Source: an uncultured Clostridia bacterium
GTDB lineage: Bacteria > Bacillota > Clostridia > TANB77 > CAG-508
Direction of reading: 5' to 3'
Assembly: GCA_948678575.1 (NCBI GenBank)
Contig: CAPPGO010000003.1
Span: forward strand, 1 to 64,000
Length of the DNA stretch: 64,000 bases
The notes below the pieces were generated by a model. The model was not told the DNA's origin, searched no databases, and saw only the letters and a program-made list of their open reading frames with translations. Of this stretch, positions 24,710 through 33,561 are shown in pieces (position 1 is the first letter of the stretch; each line of letters opens with the position of its first letter). A program made the translations under genes and the position numbers.

Positions 24710-24967
24710 ATGGCACACAAAAAAGGTCAAGGTAGTGTTAAAAACGGAAGAGACAGTGAGTCAAAGAGACTTGGTGTAAAAAAATCTGATGGACAAATAG
24801 TTAAAGCTGGAAATATTATAATTAGACAAAGAGGAACAAATGTACATCCAGGAACTAATGTTGGAATTGGTAGTGATGACACTTTATTTGCTTTAACAGA
24901 TGGAAAAGTTAAATTTGAAAGAAAAGGAAAAGATAAAAAACAAGTTAGTGTTTATCCAGCTGAATAA
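24710..24967 (+). CDS. rpmA: 50S ribosomal protein L27
   Basis: The 85-aa protein has the L27 pattern AHKKGQGSVKNGRDSESKRLGVK, IIIRQRGTNVHPGTNVG and DDTLFALTDGKVKFE. It starts directly at the mature end (MAHKKG). Most Firmicutes instead have a short N-terminal extension cleaved by the protease Prp. The prp gene that normally lies between rplU and rpmA is missing, which is consistent. Confidence 0.96.
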   Translation: MAHKKGQGSVKNGRDSESKRLGVKKSDGQIVKAGNIIIRQRGTNVHPGTNVGIGSDDTLFALTDGKVKFERKGKDKKQVSVYPAE

Positions 24968-24988
24968 AGTAAAAATAAATAATAGATA

Positions 24989-25021
24989 GAAAACTTTTAG
25001 ATTTCTAAAAGTTTTTTATTT
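24989..25021 (+). terminator. Rho-independent terminator after rpmA
   Basis: AAAACTTTTAGA and CTAAAAGTTTT arms followed by a T-rich run. Confidence 0.85.
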
Positions 25022-25090
25022 TTTTTATTGAAAAAAAATTTTGGTTATGTTTTAATTATATATAGGATAAAACCTTTTTAGGAGGAAAAT

Positions 25091-26248
25091 ATGAGAGATA
25101 ATAAACTTTTACCAGTAATTATAGCACTTTTATGTATTATACTTGTTGCTATAATAATATTTGGAATTACATTATTTAGTAAAGATAAGAATGGAAAAGG
25201 TAATAATGGAGGAGGCATATTAGGCAATGAAGGAGAAGTTGTTGTTCCGGTTATCGATTTGAACTTAAATACAGAGGAAGAAGAGCAGGAAGAAGTAACA
25301 ATTGAAGTAAAAGCAACAACAGATGACGAAGGAGGAATTGAATATATTGAACTTCCAGATAAAACAAAAATTTATTCAGATACAAAAGAATATGTAGTTA
25401 AGGAAAATGGAAATTACAAATTTAAAGCTGTTGGTGTAAACGGTGGAGAAAGTAGTTTATCAATTGAAGTAACTAATATTAGAGAAATATCTTCAAATAA
25501 TCCATATATACCAGAAGGATTTGAACATATTGGTGGAGAAGTAGATACTGGATTTGTAATTCAAGATAGTTTTGGAAATCAATATGTATGGGTTCCAGTA
25601 CCATCAGGAATTTTAACTCGTTCAACAATGATGAGTACAGATTATGAAGAATCTAATTCTTATGCAACAGCATTAGTAAATAGTGTTGCTAAAAATTATG
25701 GATTTTATATTGCAAGATTTGAAGCAAGTTCATATGAAGCAGATGGAAAAAGAGTTGCAGCTAGCGTAGCTGAAAAAATGCCATGGACAGATATTAATTT
25801 TAGAGAAGCAGAAGAAGCAGCATCTTTAACAGCAGAAGCTTTTGGATATGAAAATGTAGCAACATCATTAATAAGCAGTTATGCTTGGGATACAACACTT
25901 GAATGGATTGATAAAACAGTAACAAATTATTCTACAAATACAAGTTATGGAAATTATTCAGGAACAATTTATACTACTGGTTCAACAGAAAGTGACCAAA
26001 TGAATTATATATGTGATTTAGCTGGAAATGTTAGAGAATGGACAACAGAAGAATATAATCCTATTACATCATCCGATGGAAAGAAAAAAAGTTCAAAGAA
26101 AAACAATACACCAGATACAGTAAAAAGTAGAGTTGTTCGTGGAGGAAGTGCTAGCTTAAATAAAATTGCTAATAGTAGAAATGGATATCCAGAAGATTTA
26201 ACAGATGAATATTGGGGATTTAGAATTGTTTTATATCAAAATACTTAA
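25091..26248 (+). CDS. Membrane-anchored protein with FGE/SUMF1-type C-terminal domain
   Basis: The 385-aa protein has one N-terminal membrane helix (about 7-29), an acidic linker, and a small beta-sandwich-like segment (about 70-140, EVKATTDDEGGIEYIEL). The C-terminal domain (about 150-385) has formylglycine-generating-enzyme fold motifs: QYVWVPVPSG, DLAGNVREWT, VVRGGSASL and WGFRIVLY. The two active-site cysteines of true FGE are not visible near RGGS, so sulfatase activation is unlikely. It is more likely a binding or structural ectodomain. This fold is also common among targets of diversity-generating retroelements, but no reverse transcriptase is in the window. AGGAGG precedes ATG. Confidence 0.8.
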   Translation: MRDNKLLPVIIALLCIILVAIIIFGITLFSKDKNGKGNNGGGILGNEGEVVVPVIDLNLNTEEEEQEEVTIEVKATTDDEGGIEYIELPDKTKIYSDTKEYVVKENGNYKFKAVGVNGGESSLSIEVTNIREISSNNPYIPEGFEHIGGEVDTGFVIQDSFGNQYVWVPVPSGILTRSTMMSTDYEESNSYATALVNSVAKNYGFYIARFEASSYEADGKRVAASVAEKMPWTDINFREAEEAASLTAEAFGYENVATSLISSYAWDTTLEWIDKTVTNYSTNTSYGNYSGTIYTTGSTESDQMNYICDLAGNVREWTTEEYNPITSSDGKKKSSKKNNTPDTVKSRVVRGGSASLNKIANSRNGYPEDLTDEYWGFRIVLYQNT

Positions 26249-26257
26249 AATATAATG

Positions 26258-26294
26258 ATAAAAGCTCTAAGTTATTACTTAGAGCTTTTATTTA
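26258..26294 (+). terminator. Rho-independent terminator
   Basis: AAAGCTCTAAG and CTTAGAGCTTT arms with a short loop and T-rich end. Repeat copy 3 starts in its tail. Confidence 0.85.
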
Positions 26295-26400
26295 TTATGT
26301 AGGAAAGTTCGTAAGAACTTTACGAAATAACAAGGTTAAGTTACATAAATGCGTGCGATTGCAAAGCAATCTGCACATGTAGCAAAGCCACTTTTCTTAT
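26291..26400 (+). repeat. Dispersed intergenic repeat, copy 3
   Basis: Full-length copy: AAAGTTC-GTAA-GAACTTT hairpin, the AATAACAAGGTTAAGTTACA core, GATTGC-AAA-GCAATC hairpin, and a CACTTTTCTTA end. It separates the FGE-fold gene from the leuS promoter. Confidence 0.9.
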
Positions 26401-26447
26401 AAAATATTATAATAAAATAAGTTGCATAATACTTTATAAAACTACTA

Positions 26448-26476
26448 TTGCAAAAGTTTTTAAAAGAGTATATAAT
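26448..26476 (+). promoter_or_regulatory. Promoter of leuS
   Basis: TTGCAA (26448-26453), 17 bases, TATAAT (26471-26476). The leader is only ~35 bases, so there is no T-box riboswitch. Confidence 0.75.
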
Positions 26477-26512
26477 ATAGAAATCAATTAAAATAAAAGG
26501 GAGAGATGCAGA

Positions 26513-28960
26513 ATGAGCTATAATTTTAAAGAAGTAGAAAAAAAATGGCAAGAAAAATGGTACAGAGAAGGTACGTTTAATGCAAAAGAAGATCACACAA
26601 TGAAAAAATGGTATGGACTTATAGAATTTCCATATCCATCTGGTCAAGGATTACATGTTGGACATCCAAGAAGTTATACAGCACTTGACATTATTGCAAG
26701 AAAGAAAAGAATGGAAGGATATAATGTTTTATATCCAATAGGCTTTGATGCATTTGGACTCCCTGCCGAAAATTATGCTATAAAAAATCATGTTCACCCA
26801 AAGATTACAACAGAAAATAATATAAATCATTTTAGAGAACAATTACAAGCATTAGGTTTTTCTTTTGATTGGTCAAGAGAAGTAAATACAACTGATCCAG
26901 ATTATTATAAATGGACACAATGGATTTTTATTCAATTATATAAAAAAGGACTTGCATACAAAGCAACAATGCCTATAAATTTCTGCACAGGATGTAAAGT
27001 AGGTTTAGCTAATGAAGAAGTTGTAAATGGTGTTTGTGAAAGATGTGGTAGTCCAGTTGTTCAAAAAGAAAAATCTCAATGGATGCTAGGAATTACAAAA
27101 TATGCACAAAGATTAATCGATGACTTAGATGATATAGATTTCTTAGATAAAATTAAAGCACAACAGATAAATTGGATAGGTAGAAGTGAAGGTGCAGAAG
27201 TTAAGTTCAAGATGATGGTTGAAGGCAAAGAAATAGTCAATGCAGACGATTATTTACAAATATATACAACAAGACCAGATACTATCTTTGGAGCAACATA
27301 TATGGTAATTGCACCAGAACATTCATTAATTGAAAAATATGCTGACCAAATTACTAATTTAGATGAAGTTAAAGCATATAAAGAAAAAGCAGCTTTAAAA
27401 TCAGATTTCGAAAGAGCTGAAATGAACAAAGAAAAAACTGGTGTTGAAATAAAAGGAATAAAAGCTATAAACCCTTTAACTAATGAAACAATACCAATTT
27501 GGATTTCAGACTATGTTTTAATAACTTATGGAACAGGTGCTATTATGGCTGTTCCAGCACATGATGATAGAGATTTTGAATTTGCTACAAAATTTAATTT
27601 ACCAATAAAACAAGTTATAAAGCCAAAAGATGTTAATGAAGTATCTGATAAATTGGAAGAATCATATACATATGTAGAAAATGGTGTTGCAATTAATTCT
27701 GGATTTTTAGATGGATTAAATAGCAAAGATGCTATACAAAAAGCTATTGAATATATAGAAGAAAATAAATTGGGAACTAGAAAAGTAAATTATAAACTTC
27801 GTGATTGGGTATTTTCTCGTCAAAGATATTGGGGAGAACCAATACCAATGGTATATTGTGAAGACTGTGGTTGGAACCCAATTTCAGAAGAAGAATTACC
27901 ACTTAGATTACCTGAAATAGAAGATTATGAACCAGGTGAAAATGGAGAATCTCCATTAGCTAAGCAAGAAGAATGGATAAAAACAAAGTGTCCTTGCTGT
28001 GGAAAAGATGCAAGAAGAGAAACAGATACAATGCCTCAATGGGCTGGTTCTTCTTGGTATTTCCTAAGATATATGGATGCACATAATGATAAAGCGTTAG
28101 CTTCAAGAGAAGCAATGGAATACTGGGGTCCAGTTGATTGGTATAATGGTGGAATGGAACATACTACACTTCATTTATTATATTCAAGATTTTGGCACAA
28201 ATTCTTATATGACATTGGAATTGTTCCTACAAAAGAGCCATATCAAAAAAGAACTTCACATGGTATGATACTTGGAACAAATGGTGAAAAGATGTCTAAG
28301 TCAAAAGGAAATGTTGTAAATCCAGATGATATTATAAAAGAGTTTGGAGCAGATACATTTAGAGTATATGAAATGTTTATGGGACCATTTGATCAAACAG
28401 CACCATGGTCTATGGAAAGTATTCGTGGTTGCGGAAAATTCTTAGATAGAGTATGGAATATGCAAGATATGTTAATAGATGGTGAAGAATATTCTAGCAA
28501 ACATGAAAAAATGATGCACAAAGCAATTAAAAAAGTTACTTCTGATATTGAAGAAATGAAATTTAATACTTCTGTTGCAACATTTATGACAATGGTAAAT
28601 GAATTCTATAAAGATAAAGAAATAAATAAAGCGGAATATAAAACATTTTTACAATTATTAAATCCATTTGCACCACACATGACAGAAGAAATATATCAAA
28701 TTTTAGGTGAAACTAAAACAATTGCAGAAACAGCATGGCCTAAATATGATGAAACAAAAACTATTGACGATGAGATTGAAATTCCAGTTCAAGTAAATGG
28801 AAAAGTAAAAGATGTTATAAAAGTTCCAAAAGATGCAGAAGAGGAAGAAGTAAAAGAAAAATCTCATATAAGCGAACTTGTTTCAAAAGCATTAGAAGGA
28901 AAAACAGTTGTTAAAGAAATATATGTAAAAGGCAAAATTTATAATATAGTAGTAAAATAA
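26513..28960 (+). CDS. leuS: Leucyl-tRNA synthetase
   Basis: The 815-aa class I synthetase has the HIGH-type motif HVGHPRSYTALD (about 46-57), and a zinc-type Cys cluster (CTGCKVGLANEEVVNGVCER) early. The CP1 editing domain includes TTRPDTIFGATYMV and GTGAIMAVPAHDDRD, and the KMSKS loop GEKMSKSKGNVVNPDDI lies near 590-605. A C-terminal anticodon-binding region and a small IPVQVNGKVKDVI domain follow. The bacterial length is normal. Cytoplasmic and monocistronic. Confidence 0.97.
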   Translation: MSYNFKEVEKKWQEKWYREGTFNAKEDHTMKKWYGLIEFPYPSGQGLHVGHPRSYTALDIIARKKRMEGYNVLYPIGFDAFGLPAENYAIKNHVHPKITTENNINHFREQLQALGFSFDWSREVNTTDPDYYKWTQWIFIQLYKKGLAYKATMPINFCTGCKVGLANEEVVNGVCERCGSPVVQKEKSQWMLGITKYAQRLIDDLDDIDFLDKIKAQQINWIGRSEGAEVKFKMMVEGKEIVNADDYLQIYTTRPDTIFGATYMVIAPEHSLIEKYADQITNLDEVKAYKEKAALKSDFERAEMNKEKTGVEIKGIKAINPLTNETIPIWISDYVLITYGTGAIMAVPAHDDRDFEFATKFNLPIKQVIKPKDVNEVSDKLEESYTYVENGVAINSGFLDGLNSKDAIQKAIEYIEENKLGTRKVNYKLRDWVFSRQRYWGEPIPMVYCEDCGWNPISEEELPLRLPEIEDYEPGENGESPLAKQEEWIKTKCPCCGKDARRETDTMPQWAGSSWYFLRYMDAHNDKALASREAMEYWGPVDWYNGGMEHTTLHLLYSRFWHKFLYDIGIVPTKEPYQKRTSHGMILGTNGEKMSKSKGNVVNPDDIIKEFGADTFRVYEMFMGPFDQTAPWSMESIRGCGKFLDRVWNMQDMLIDGEEYSSKHEKMMHKAIKKVTSDIEEMKFNTSVATFMTMVNEFYKDKEINKAEYKTFLQLLNPFAPHMTEEIYQILGETKTIAETAWPKYDETKTIDDEIEIPVQVNGKVKDVIKVPKDAEEEEVKEKSHISELVSKALEGKTVVKEIYVKGKIYNIVVK

Positions 28961-28970
28961 AAATATAAAT

Positions 28971-29189
28971 ATAAAAACGATATGTTCATTAAATAAAATT
29001 GAGAAATTCGTGAATCAAAATTGCGAATAGAAAATCTTAAAGTATTCAAGTAGGGAATCTCATAGCACAGCGAGTTTACGAGCGTTGTGCGGTGCATGAG
29101 GTCGCTACGAGAATACTTTTAGAATTTTCATTTTAGATTTTGCTTGTCCGAATTGTCGAAAGTGATTTAATCGAACATATCGTTTTATA
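28971..29189. repeat. Long imperfect inverted repeat (~220 bp) between leuS and spoVAE
   Basis: Outer arms AAAACGATATGTTCATTAAA (about 28975-28994) and TTTAATCGAACATATCGTTTT (about 29166-29186) pair with one bulge. Inner arms include GAAAATCTTAAAGTATTC (about 29030-29047) with GAATACTTTTAGAATTTTC (about 29111-29129). The GC-richer tip pairs CTCATAGCACAGCGAG with a copy near GAGCGTTGTGCGGTGCATGAG (about 29059-29100). The whole segment can fold as a single hairpin on either strand. It lies between convergent genes. It may be a MITE-like element, a bidirectional terminator or a structured RNA. Confidence 0.8.
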
Positions 29190-29205
29190 ATTATCTAGTA
29201 TTTTA

Positions 29206-29581
29206 TTATTGTTTTTTGATGTGTGGTTTAGATACTAATGAAGCAATATATCCAAAGAAGATTGCAGTTGCAATTCCACCAGCGGCAGCAGATATTCCAC
29301 CTGTAAAAGCTCCAAGAAATCCAGTTTCTTTTACAGCTTCAATAGTACCAGTAGATAGTAAATTACCAAAACCAGTAAGAGGAACAGTAGCACCACAACC
29401 AGCAAAATCTATTAAAGGTTTATACCATCCAAAACCACCGAAGTATAGCACCAATTGTTACATAAGCTACTAAAATTCTTGCAGGTGTTAATTTTGTTTT
29501 ATCAATTAGTATTTGAGCTATAATACATAGTATTCCACCTATTACGAAAGCTCTTAATATCATCATCCAATCTATATTCAT
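29206..29581 (-). CDS. spoVAE: Stage V sporulation protein AE, needs +1 frameshift at CGG
   Basis: Starting at ATG 29581 after GGAGG, the zero frame reads MNIDWMMILRAFVIGG and on to TIGAIL, then CGG. A +1 shift at 29440 gives TIGAIL-GGFGWYKPLIDFAGCG and the rest of a 124-aa SpoVAE. PLTGFGNLLSTGTIEAV and AAAGGIATAIFFGYIASL are typical. SpoVAE is a membrane subunit of the spore channel that imports calcium-dipicolinate. The gene follows spoVAD by 9 bases. Family length is reached exactly only with the shift. Confidence 0.9.
29438..29440 (-). other. CGG +1 frameshift site in spoVAE
   Basis: On the minus strand CTT is followed by CGG in frame (codon 48). Skipping the C at 29440 reads GGT GGT (Gly-Gly) of the family. 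Confidence 0.85.
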
Positions 29582-29590
29582 AATTCCTCC

Positions 29591-30596
29591 TTATATTTCA
29601 ATACTTATAGCATGCGCAATACCAGGAATAGATTCGCCTTGTTGACTAGAAGTAGAATTCATTAAAGCACCAGTTGCAACAAGTAAAACTTTTTTAAATT
29701 TTTGTTCTGTAAGCATTTTATAAATATATCCAGAAAATACTGATGCAACGCATCCACATCCTGAACCACCAGAATGAGTGTCTTGTTTATCTTTATCAAA
29801 AATAAGAATACCACAATCATTATGAATATTTTTTATATTATATCCATCACCTTTTACTAAATCGATTAAAAGATCTCTACCAATATAACCTAAATCACCA
29901 GTAAATATTGCATCATAATAATTTTCATCTCTGCCAGTATCTTTTAAATGTGTTACAATTGTATCTTGTGCAGCACCAGCCATAGCAGCCCCCATGTTGT
30001 TTGCATCTTTTATACCCATGTCCACAATTTTTCCGTGGAGTAAAAGAAGTAATAAAAGGTCCTGTTCCAGATGCAGTCAAAATCATACTTCCAGCACCTG
30101 TTACAGTCCATTGACTAGTTGGTGGCCTTTGATTTCCAAGTTCTAGTGGAAAACGAAATTGTTTTTCAGCACTGCAAAAATGACTTGAACTTGCACAAAC
30201 AACATTAGTTGCAAATCTTCCGTCAATTGTCATAGATGCTAATATTGAACTTTCTACAAAAGTAGAACAAGCTCCAAATACTCCAAAAAATGGAATATTA
30301 GTTTCTCTAAGTCCAAATGATGAAGAAATACATTGATTTAATAAATCTCCTGCGAAACAAAAATCTATATCATTACTAGCAATTCCAGATTTTGCAATTG
30401 CCATATTTACAGTTTCTTTTATAATCTTACTTTCAGCTTTTTCCCAAGATTTTTCGCCCCAAAATTCGTCATCTAAGGTTTGATCAAAATATTTATATAG
30501 TGGTCCAGCTTTTTCTTTTGGACCAACTATACATGCAGTTGAAGCAATATTGACAGGATTTTGTAACATATATGTTTGATTTCCAACTTTTTTCAT
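29591..30596 (-). CDS. spoVAD: Stage V sporulation protein AD, needs +1 frameshift at CGG
   Basis: The start is ATG 30596 after GGAGG. The first 187 codons give SpoVAD sequence: VNIASTACIVGPKEKAGPLYKYFD, DDEFWGEKSWEKAESKI, the thiolase-like FFGVFGACSTFVESSILA and GNQRPPTSQWTVTGAGS. Then CGG appears at 30035. A +1 shift gives FTP-GKIVDMGIKDANNMGAAMAGAA and continues to GSGCGCVASVFSGYI and GIAHAISIEI. The repaired protein is 334 aa, close to the Bacillus protein. SpoVAD is the thiolase-fold, dipicolinic-acid-binding subunit. No stop codons or deletions occur elsewhere. Confidence 0.92.
30033..30035 (-). other. CGG +1 frameshift site in spoVAD
   Basis: On the minus strand CCA is followed by CGG AAA in frame (codon 188, 561 bases from the start). 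A +1 shift reads GGA AAA ATT GTG GAC, which continues the family sequence. Confidence 0.87.
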
Positions 30597-30606
30597 ATTT
30601 CCCTCC

Positions 30607-31060
30607 TTAAACTAAAATTATACTTTGGGTATTAAATAGCATATATACAAGTCCAACAATGATACTAGTAGATATTCCATAAACAAGGACTGGACCTGCA
30701 ACAGTAAACATTTTTGCACCTACTCCCATTACATAACCCTCAGATTTGTATTCTATAGCAGGTGATACAATAGAATTGGCAAAACCAGTGATAGGAATAA
30801 GAGAACCAGCACCAGCAAATTTTCCAATGCGATTAAATACATTTAAAGCAGTAAAAAAAGCACTTAAAAATATTAGTGACATAGATACACCAGTATAGCA
30901 TAATTTTTCTTCTAAGCCACGATATTTAAAAAATTCGAATAAAATTTGTCCGAATTGCACAAATTAAACCACCAACCCAAAATGCGTTAAAACAATTTTT
31001 TAAAATAGGGGAGTTAGGTGATTTGTCTTCGACAATTTTTTGATAATCTTCTTTGTTCAT
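30607..31060 (-). CDS. spoVAC: Stage V sporulation protein AC, needs +1 frameshift at CGG
   Basis: The start is ATG 31060 with AAAGGA upstream. The first 36 codons give MNKEDYQKIVEDKSPNSP and NAFWVGGLICAI, then CGG at 30952. The +1 shift gives AI-GQILFEFFKYRGLEEK and the remaining membrane segments (SLIFLSAFFTALNVF, GAGSLIPITGFANSIVSPAI). The repaired length is 150 aa, the same as Bacillus SpoVAC. It is a mechanosensitive-type channel component of the spore inner membrane. It is the first gene of the AC-AD-AE unit. Confidence 0.92.
30950..30952 (-). other. CGG +1 frameshift site in spoVAC
   Basis: On the minus strand ATT is followed by CGG ACA in frame (codon 37). A +1 shift reads GGA CAA ATT (Gly-Gln-Ile). 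Without it, reading stops at a TAA six codons later. Confidence 0.87.
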
Positions 31061-31106
31061 AAAAATTTCCTTTCTTATTAGTTAGTGTAATAATTGAAAA
31101 TAAATT

Positions 31107-31352
31107 TTATAAGCTATCTTGCTCGTCATTATTTTGAATTAAATTGGGTACATTATCTATTTGGAACGAAATGTCTAAATCTACAAGATATTCTGAAATT
31201 TTTCCAGCTTGAATATTTGCTCTTTGTTCTAAAACAGTAATACCAGTTAAATGATTTAATGTCTTAGAAGCTTCTTCAATGCTTTTTACAATAGCATCTT
31301 TCCATGATAAATTTGAGTAACCAGTTATTTTGATATGTTTTTCTGATTTCAT
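31107..31352 (-). CDS. Dodecin family protein
   Basis: The 81-aa protein fits the dodecin fold. KHIKITGYSNLSWKDAIVKSIEEASKTLNHLTGITVLEQRANI shows the beta-alpha-beta-beta layout with the W and Q positions that bind flavin in the family. EYLVDLDISFQI follows. Dodecins form 12-mers that store flavin or CoA. I use ATG 31352, seven bases after GGAGG; a longer frame begins upstream of that site. spoVAC starts 46 bases downstream on the same strand. Confidence 0.82.
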   Translation of the reverse strand: MKSEKHIKITGYSNLSWKDAIVKSIEEASKTLNHLTGITVLEQRANIQAGKISEYLVDLDISFQIDNVPNLIQNNDEQDSL

Positions 31353-31473
31353 AAAAACCTCCTTAAATTTTAAAATTTGTTTATTGGTAATTTTCCCTAA
31401 AAAACATAATTTATTCATATAAAATACACAAATAGTAAATAGAATAATAGAGAATAATATTAAGGAGGATTTT

Positions 31474-33432
31474 ATGAACGCAGAAAAACAAAAATATTTA
31501 GAGCTTTTAAGTAAAAAGTATAAAAATACACAGGAGGTTGCTGAGGAGATAATTAATCTTCAAGCGATTTTAAATTTGCCAAAAGGTACTGAATTGTTTT
31601 TAAGTGATATTCATGGAGAATATGAAGCTTTTATTCATATTTTGAATAATGGTTCTGGAATTATAAAAAATAAAATAGAGGATAATTATAAAAATTCTTT
31701 GCCAGAAGATGAAAGAAAAAACTTGGCTACTTTAATATATTATCCAGAAGAAAAATTAAAAAGTATAAAAAAAGAAGTTAAAAATATTGAAGAATTTTAC
31801 AAAATAACATTATATAGATTAATTCAAGTAGGAAGAGCAGTAAGTTCAAAATATACTCGTTCCAAAGTTAGAAAAGCTATTCCACAAGGATTTGATTATA
31901 TTATAGATGAATTGTTGCATATTCAAGGAGATGATGTTAATAAAGAAGAATATAATAAACAAATTATAGATAGTATTATTGATTTGAAAAAAGCAGATGA
32001 ATTTATAGTAGTTATGTCAAATTTTATTAAAAGAATGGCAATAGATCATCTTCATATTATAGGAGATATTTATGATAGAGGACCAGGAGCACCAATTATT
32101 ATGGATAAACTTATGGATTTTCACAGTGTGGATATTCAATGGGGAAATCACGACATATTATGGATGGGAGCTGCATGTGGAAATGAAGCTTGTATAACAA
32201 ATGTTGTTAGAATTTGTAGCAGGTATGATAATTTAGCAACATTAGAAGAACAATATGGAATAAATATTAGACCACTTTCAATGTTTGCTACAAAAATGTA
32301 CAAAGATGATGACTGTACATTGTTTTATCCTAAAAATAAAGAATATTCAAGCAGGCATAGTAATAGCGATAAGCTTTTAATGGCAAAAATACAAAAAGCA
32401 ATTGCAATTATTCAATTTAAAGTAGAAGGAAATCTTATAAGAAAACACCCAGAGTACAAAATGAAAGATAGGCTTTTATTAGATAAAATTAATTTTGAAA
32501 ATGGAACAGTACATATTGATGGGAAAGATTATAAAATGAAAGACTGTAACTTTCCAAGTGTTGATCCTAAAAATCCATATAAATTGACTGATGAAGAAAA
32601 AGAAATTATGGAAAGATTAAAAATTTCTTTTATGAATAGTGAAAAATTAGCAAGACATGTTAATTTCTTATATTCACAAGGTGGAGTGTATGAAAATTAT
32701 AATAACAATGTTTTATTCCATGGTTGTATTCCAATGCTTGAAAATGGAGAATTTGAAGCAGTTGAATTTATGGGAAAAAAATTCAAAGGGAAAGAATTAA
32801 TGGATAATATAGAAAACATTGCACATAAAGCCTTTTTTGGAAATAAAGAAGAAAATAGTGAAGCAGTAGATTTAATGTGGTATTTTTGGTGTGGTGCAAA
32901 ATCTCCATTATTCGGAAAAGATAAAGCAGCTACTTTTGAGCGAAATTTATTGGAAGAAAAAGCCTTGCATAAAGAGAACAAAAATCCATACTATAAACTT
33001 ATAGAAAACGAAGAAATTTGTGACAAAATATTAGAAAATTTCGGTGCTAATATAAAAGAAGGTCATATTATAAATGGACACATGCCAGTAAAAGCAAAAG
33101 ATGGAGAATCACCAATCAGAGCAAATGGAAAGTATATTGTAATAGATGGAGGATTTTCAAAAGCATATCAACCAACTACTGGTATTGCAGGATATACACT
33201 AAGTTATAATTCAAATGGCTTAGTTCTTGCAGTAAATGAACCATTTGAATCTAAGCAAAAAGCAATAGAAGAGGGAAGCGATATAAAAAGTGAGATTATT
33301 TTAAAGGAGCATGTTGAAAAAAGAAAACGAGTTGCAGATACAGATAATGGACAAAAATTGCAAAATGAAATAGCAGATTTAAAACAATTATTGGCAGCAT
33401 TTAGAGAAGGTATTATAAAAGAAAAAAAGTAA
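31474..33432 (+). CDS. fbp: Fructose-1,6-bisphosphatase, class III
   Basis: The 652-aa enzyme hydrolyses fructose 1,6-bisphosphate in gluconeogenesis. It has calcineurin-type metallophosphatase motifs: LFLSDIHGEYEAF, IIGDIYDRGPGAP, IQWGNHDILWMGA, and late GHIINGHMPVKA. The ~650-aa length and sequence are typical of the Firmicutes class III enzyme. AAGGAGG precedes ATG. It is divergent from the dodecin gene. Confidence 0.95.
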   Translation: MNAEKQKYLELLSKKYKNTQEVAEEIINLQAILNLPKGTELFLSDIHGEYEAFIHILNNGSGIIKNKIEDNYKNSLPEDERKNLATLIYYPEEKLKSIKKEVKNIEEFYKITLYRLIQVGRAVSSKYTRSKVRKAIPQGFDYIIDELLHIQGDDVNKEEYNKQIIDSIIDLKKADEFIVVMSNFIKRMAIDHLHIIGDIYDRGPGAPIIMDKLMDFHSVDIQWGNHDILWMGAACGNEACITNVVRICSRYDNLATLEEQYGINIRPLSMFATKMYKDDDCTLFYPKNKEYSSRHSNSDKLLMAKIQKAIAIIQFKVEGNLIRKHPEYKMKDRLLLDKINFENGTVHIDGKDYKMKDCNFPSVDPKNPYKLTDEEKEIMERLKISFMNSEKLARHVNFLYSQGGVYENYNNNVLFHGCIPMLENGEFEAVEFMGKKFKGKELMDNIENIAHKAFFGNKEENSEAVDLMWYFWCGAKSPLFGKDKAATFERNLLEEKALHKENKNPYYKLIENEEICDKILENFGANIKEGHIINGHMPVKAKDGESPIRANGKYIVIDGGFSKAYQPTTGIAGYTLSYNSNGLVLAVNEPFESKQKAIEEGSDIKSEIILKEHVEKRKRVADTDNGQKLQNEIADLKQLLAAFREGIIKEKK

Positions 33433-33476
33433 AATTACAAACGTGTTACATTTCAATTACTATTAAGTAAAACCTA

Positions 33477-33505
33477 TTGACCTTTTTCGCAAAAAAATAT
33501 ATAAC
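33477..33505 (+). promoter_or_regulatory. Promoter of the type IV pilus locus
   Basis: TTGACC (33477-33482), 17 bases, TATAAC (33500-33505), about 55 bases before the first pilus gene. Confidence 0.65.
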
Positions 33506-33561
33506 TATTGTATATTAAAGTTCCATATTATGGCGATTTGAGAAACAAAGGAGAAAAAGGA

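Noticed and set aside
26413..26512. T-box riboswitch before leuS
   Set aside because: The promoter is only ~35 bases before the start codon, too short for a T-box, and no T-box sequence is seen.
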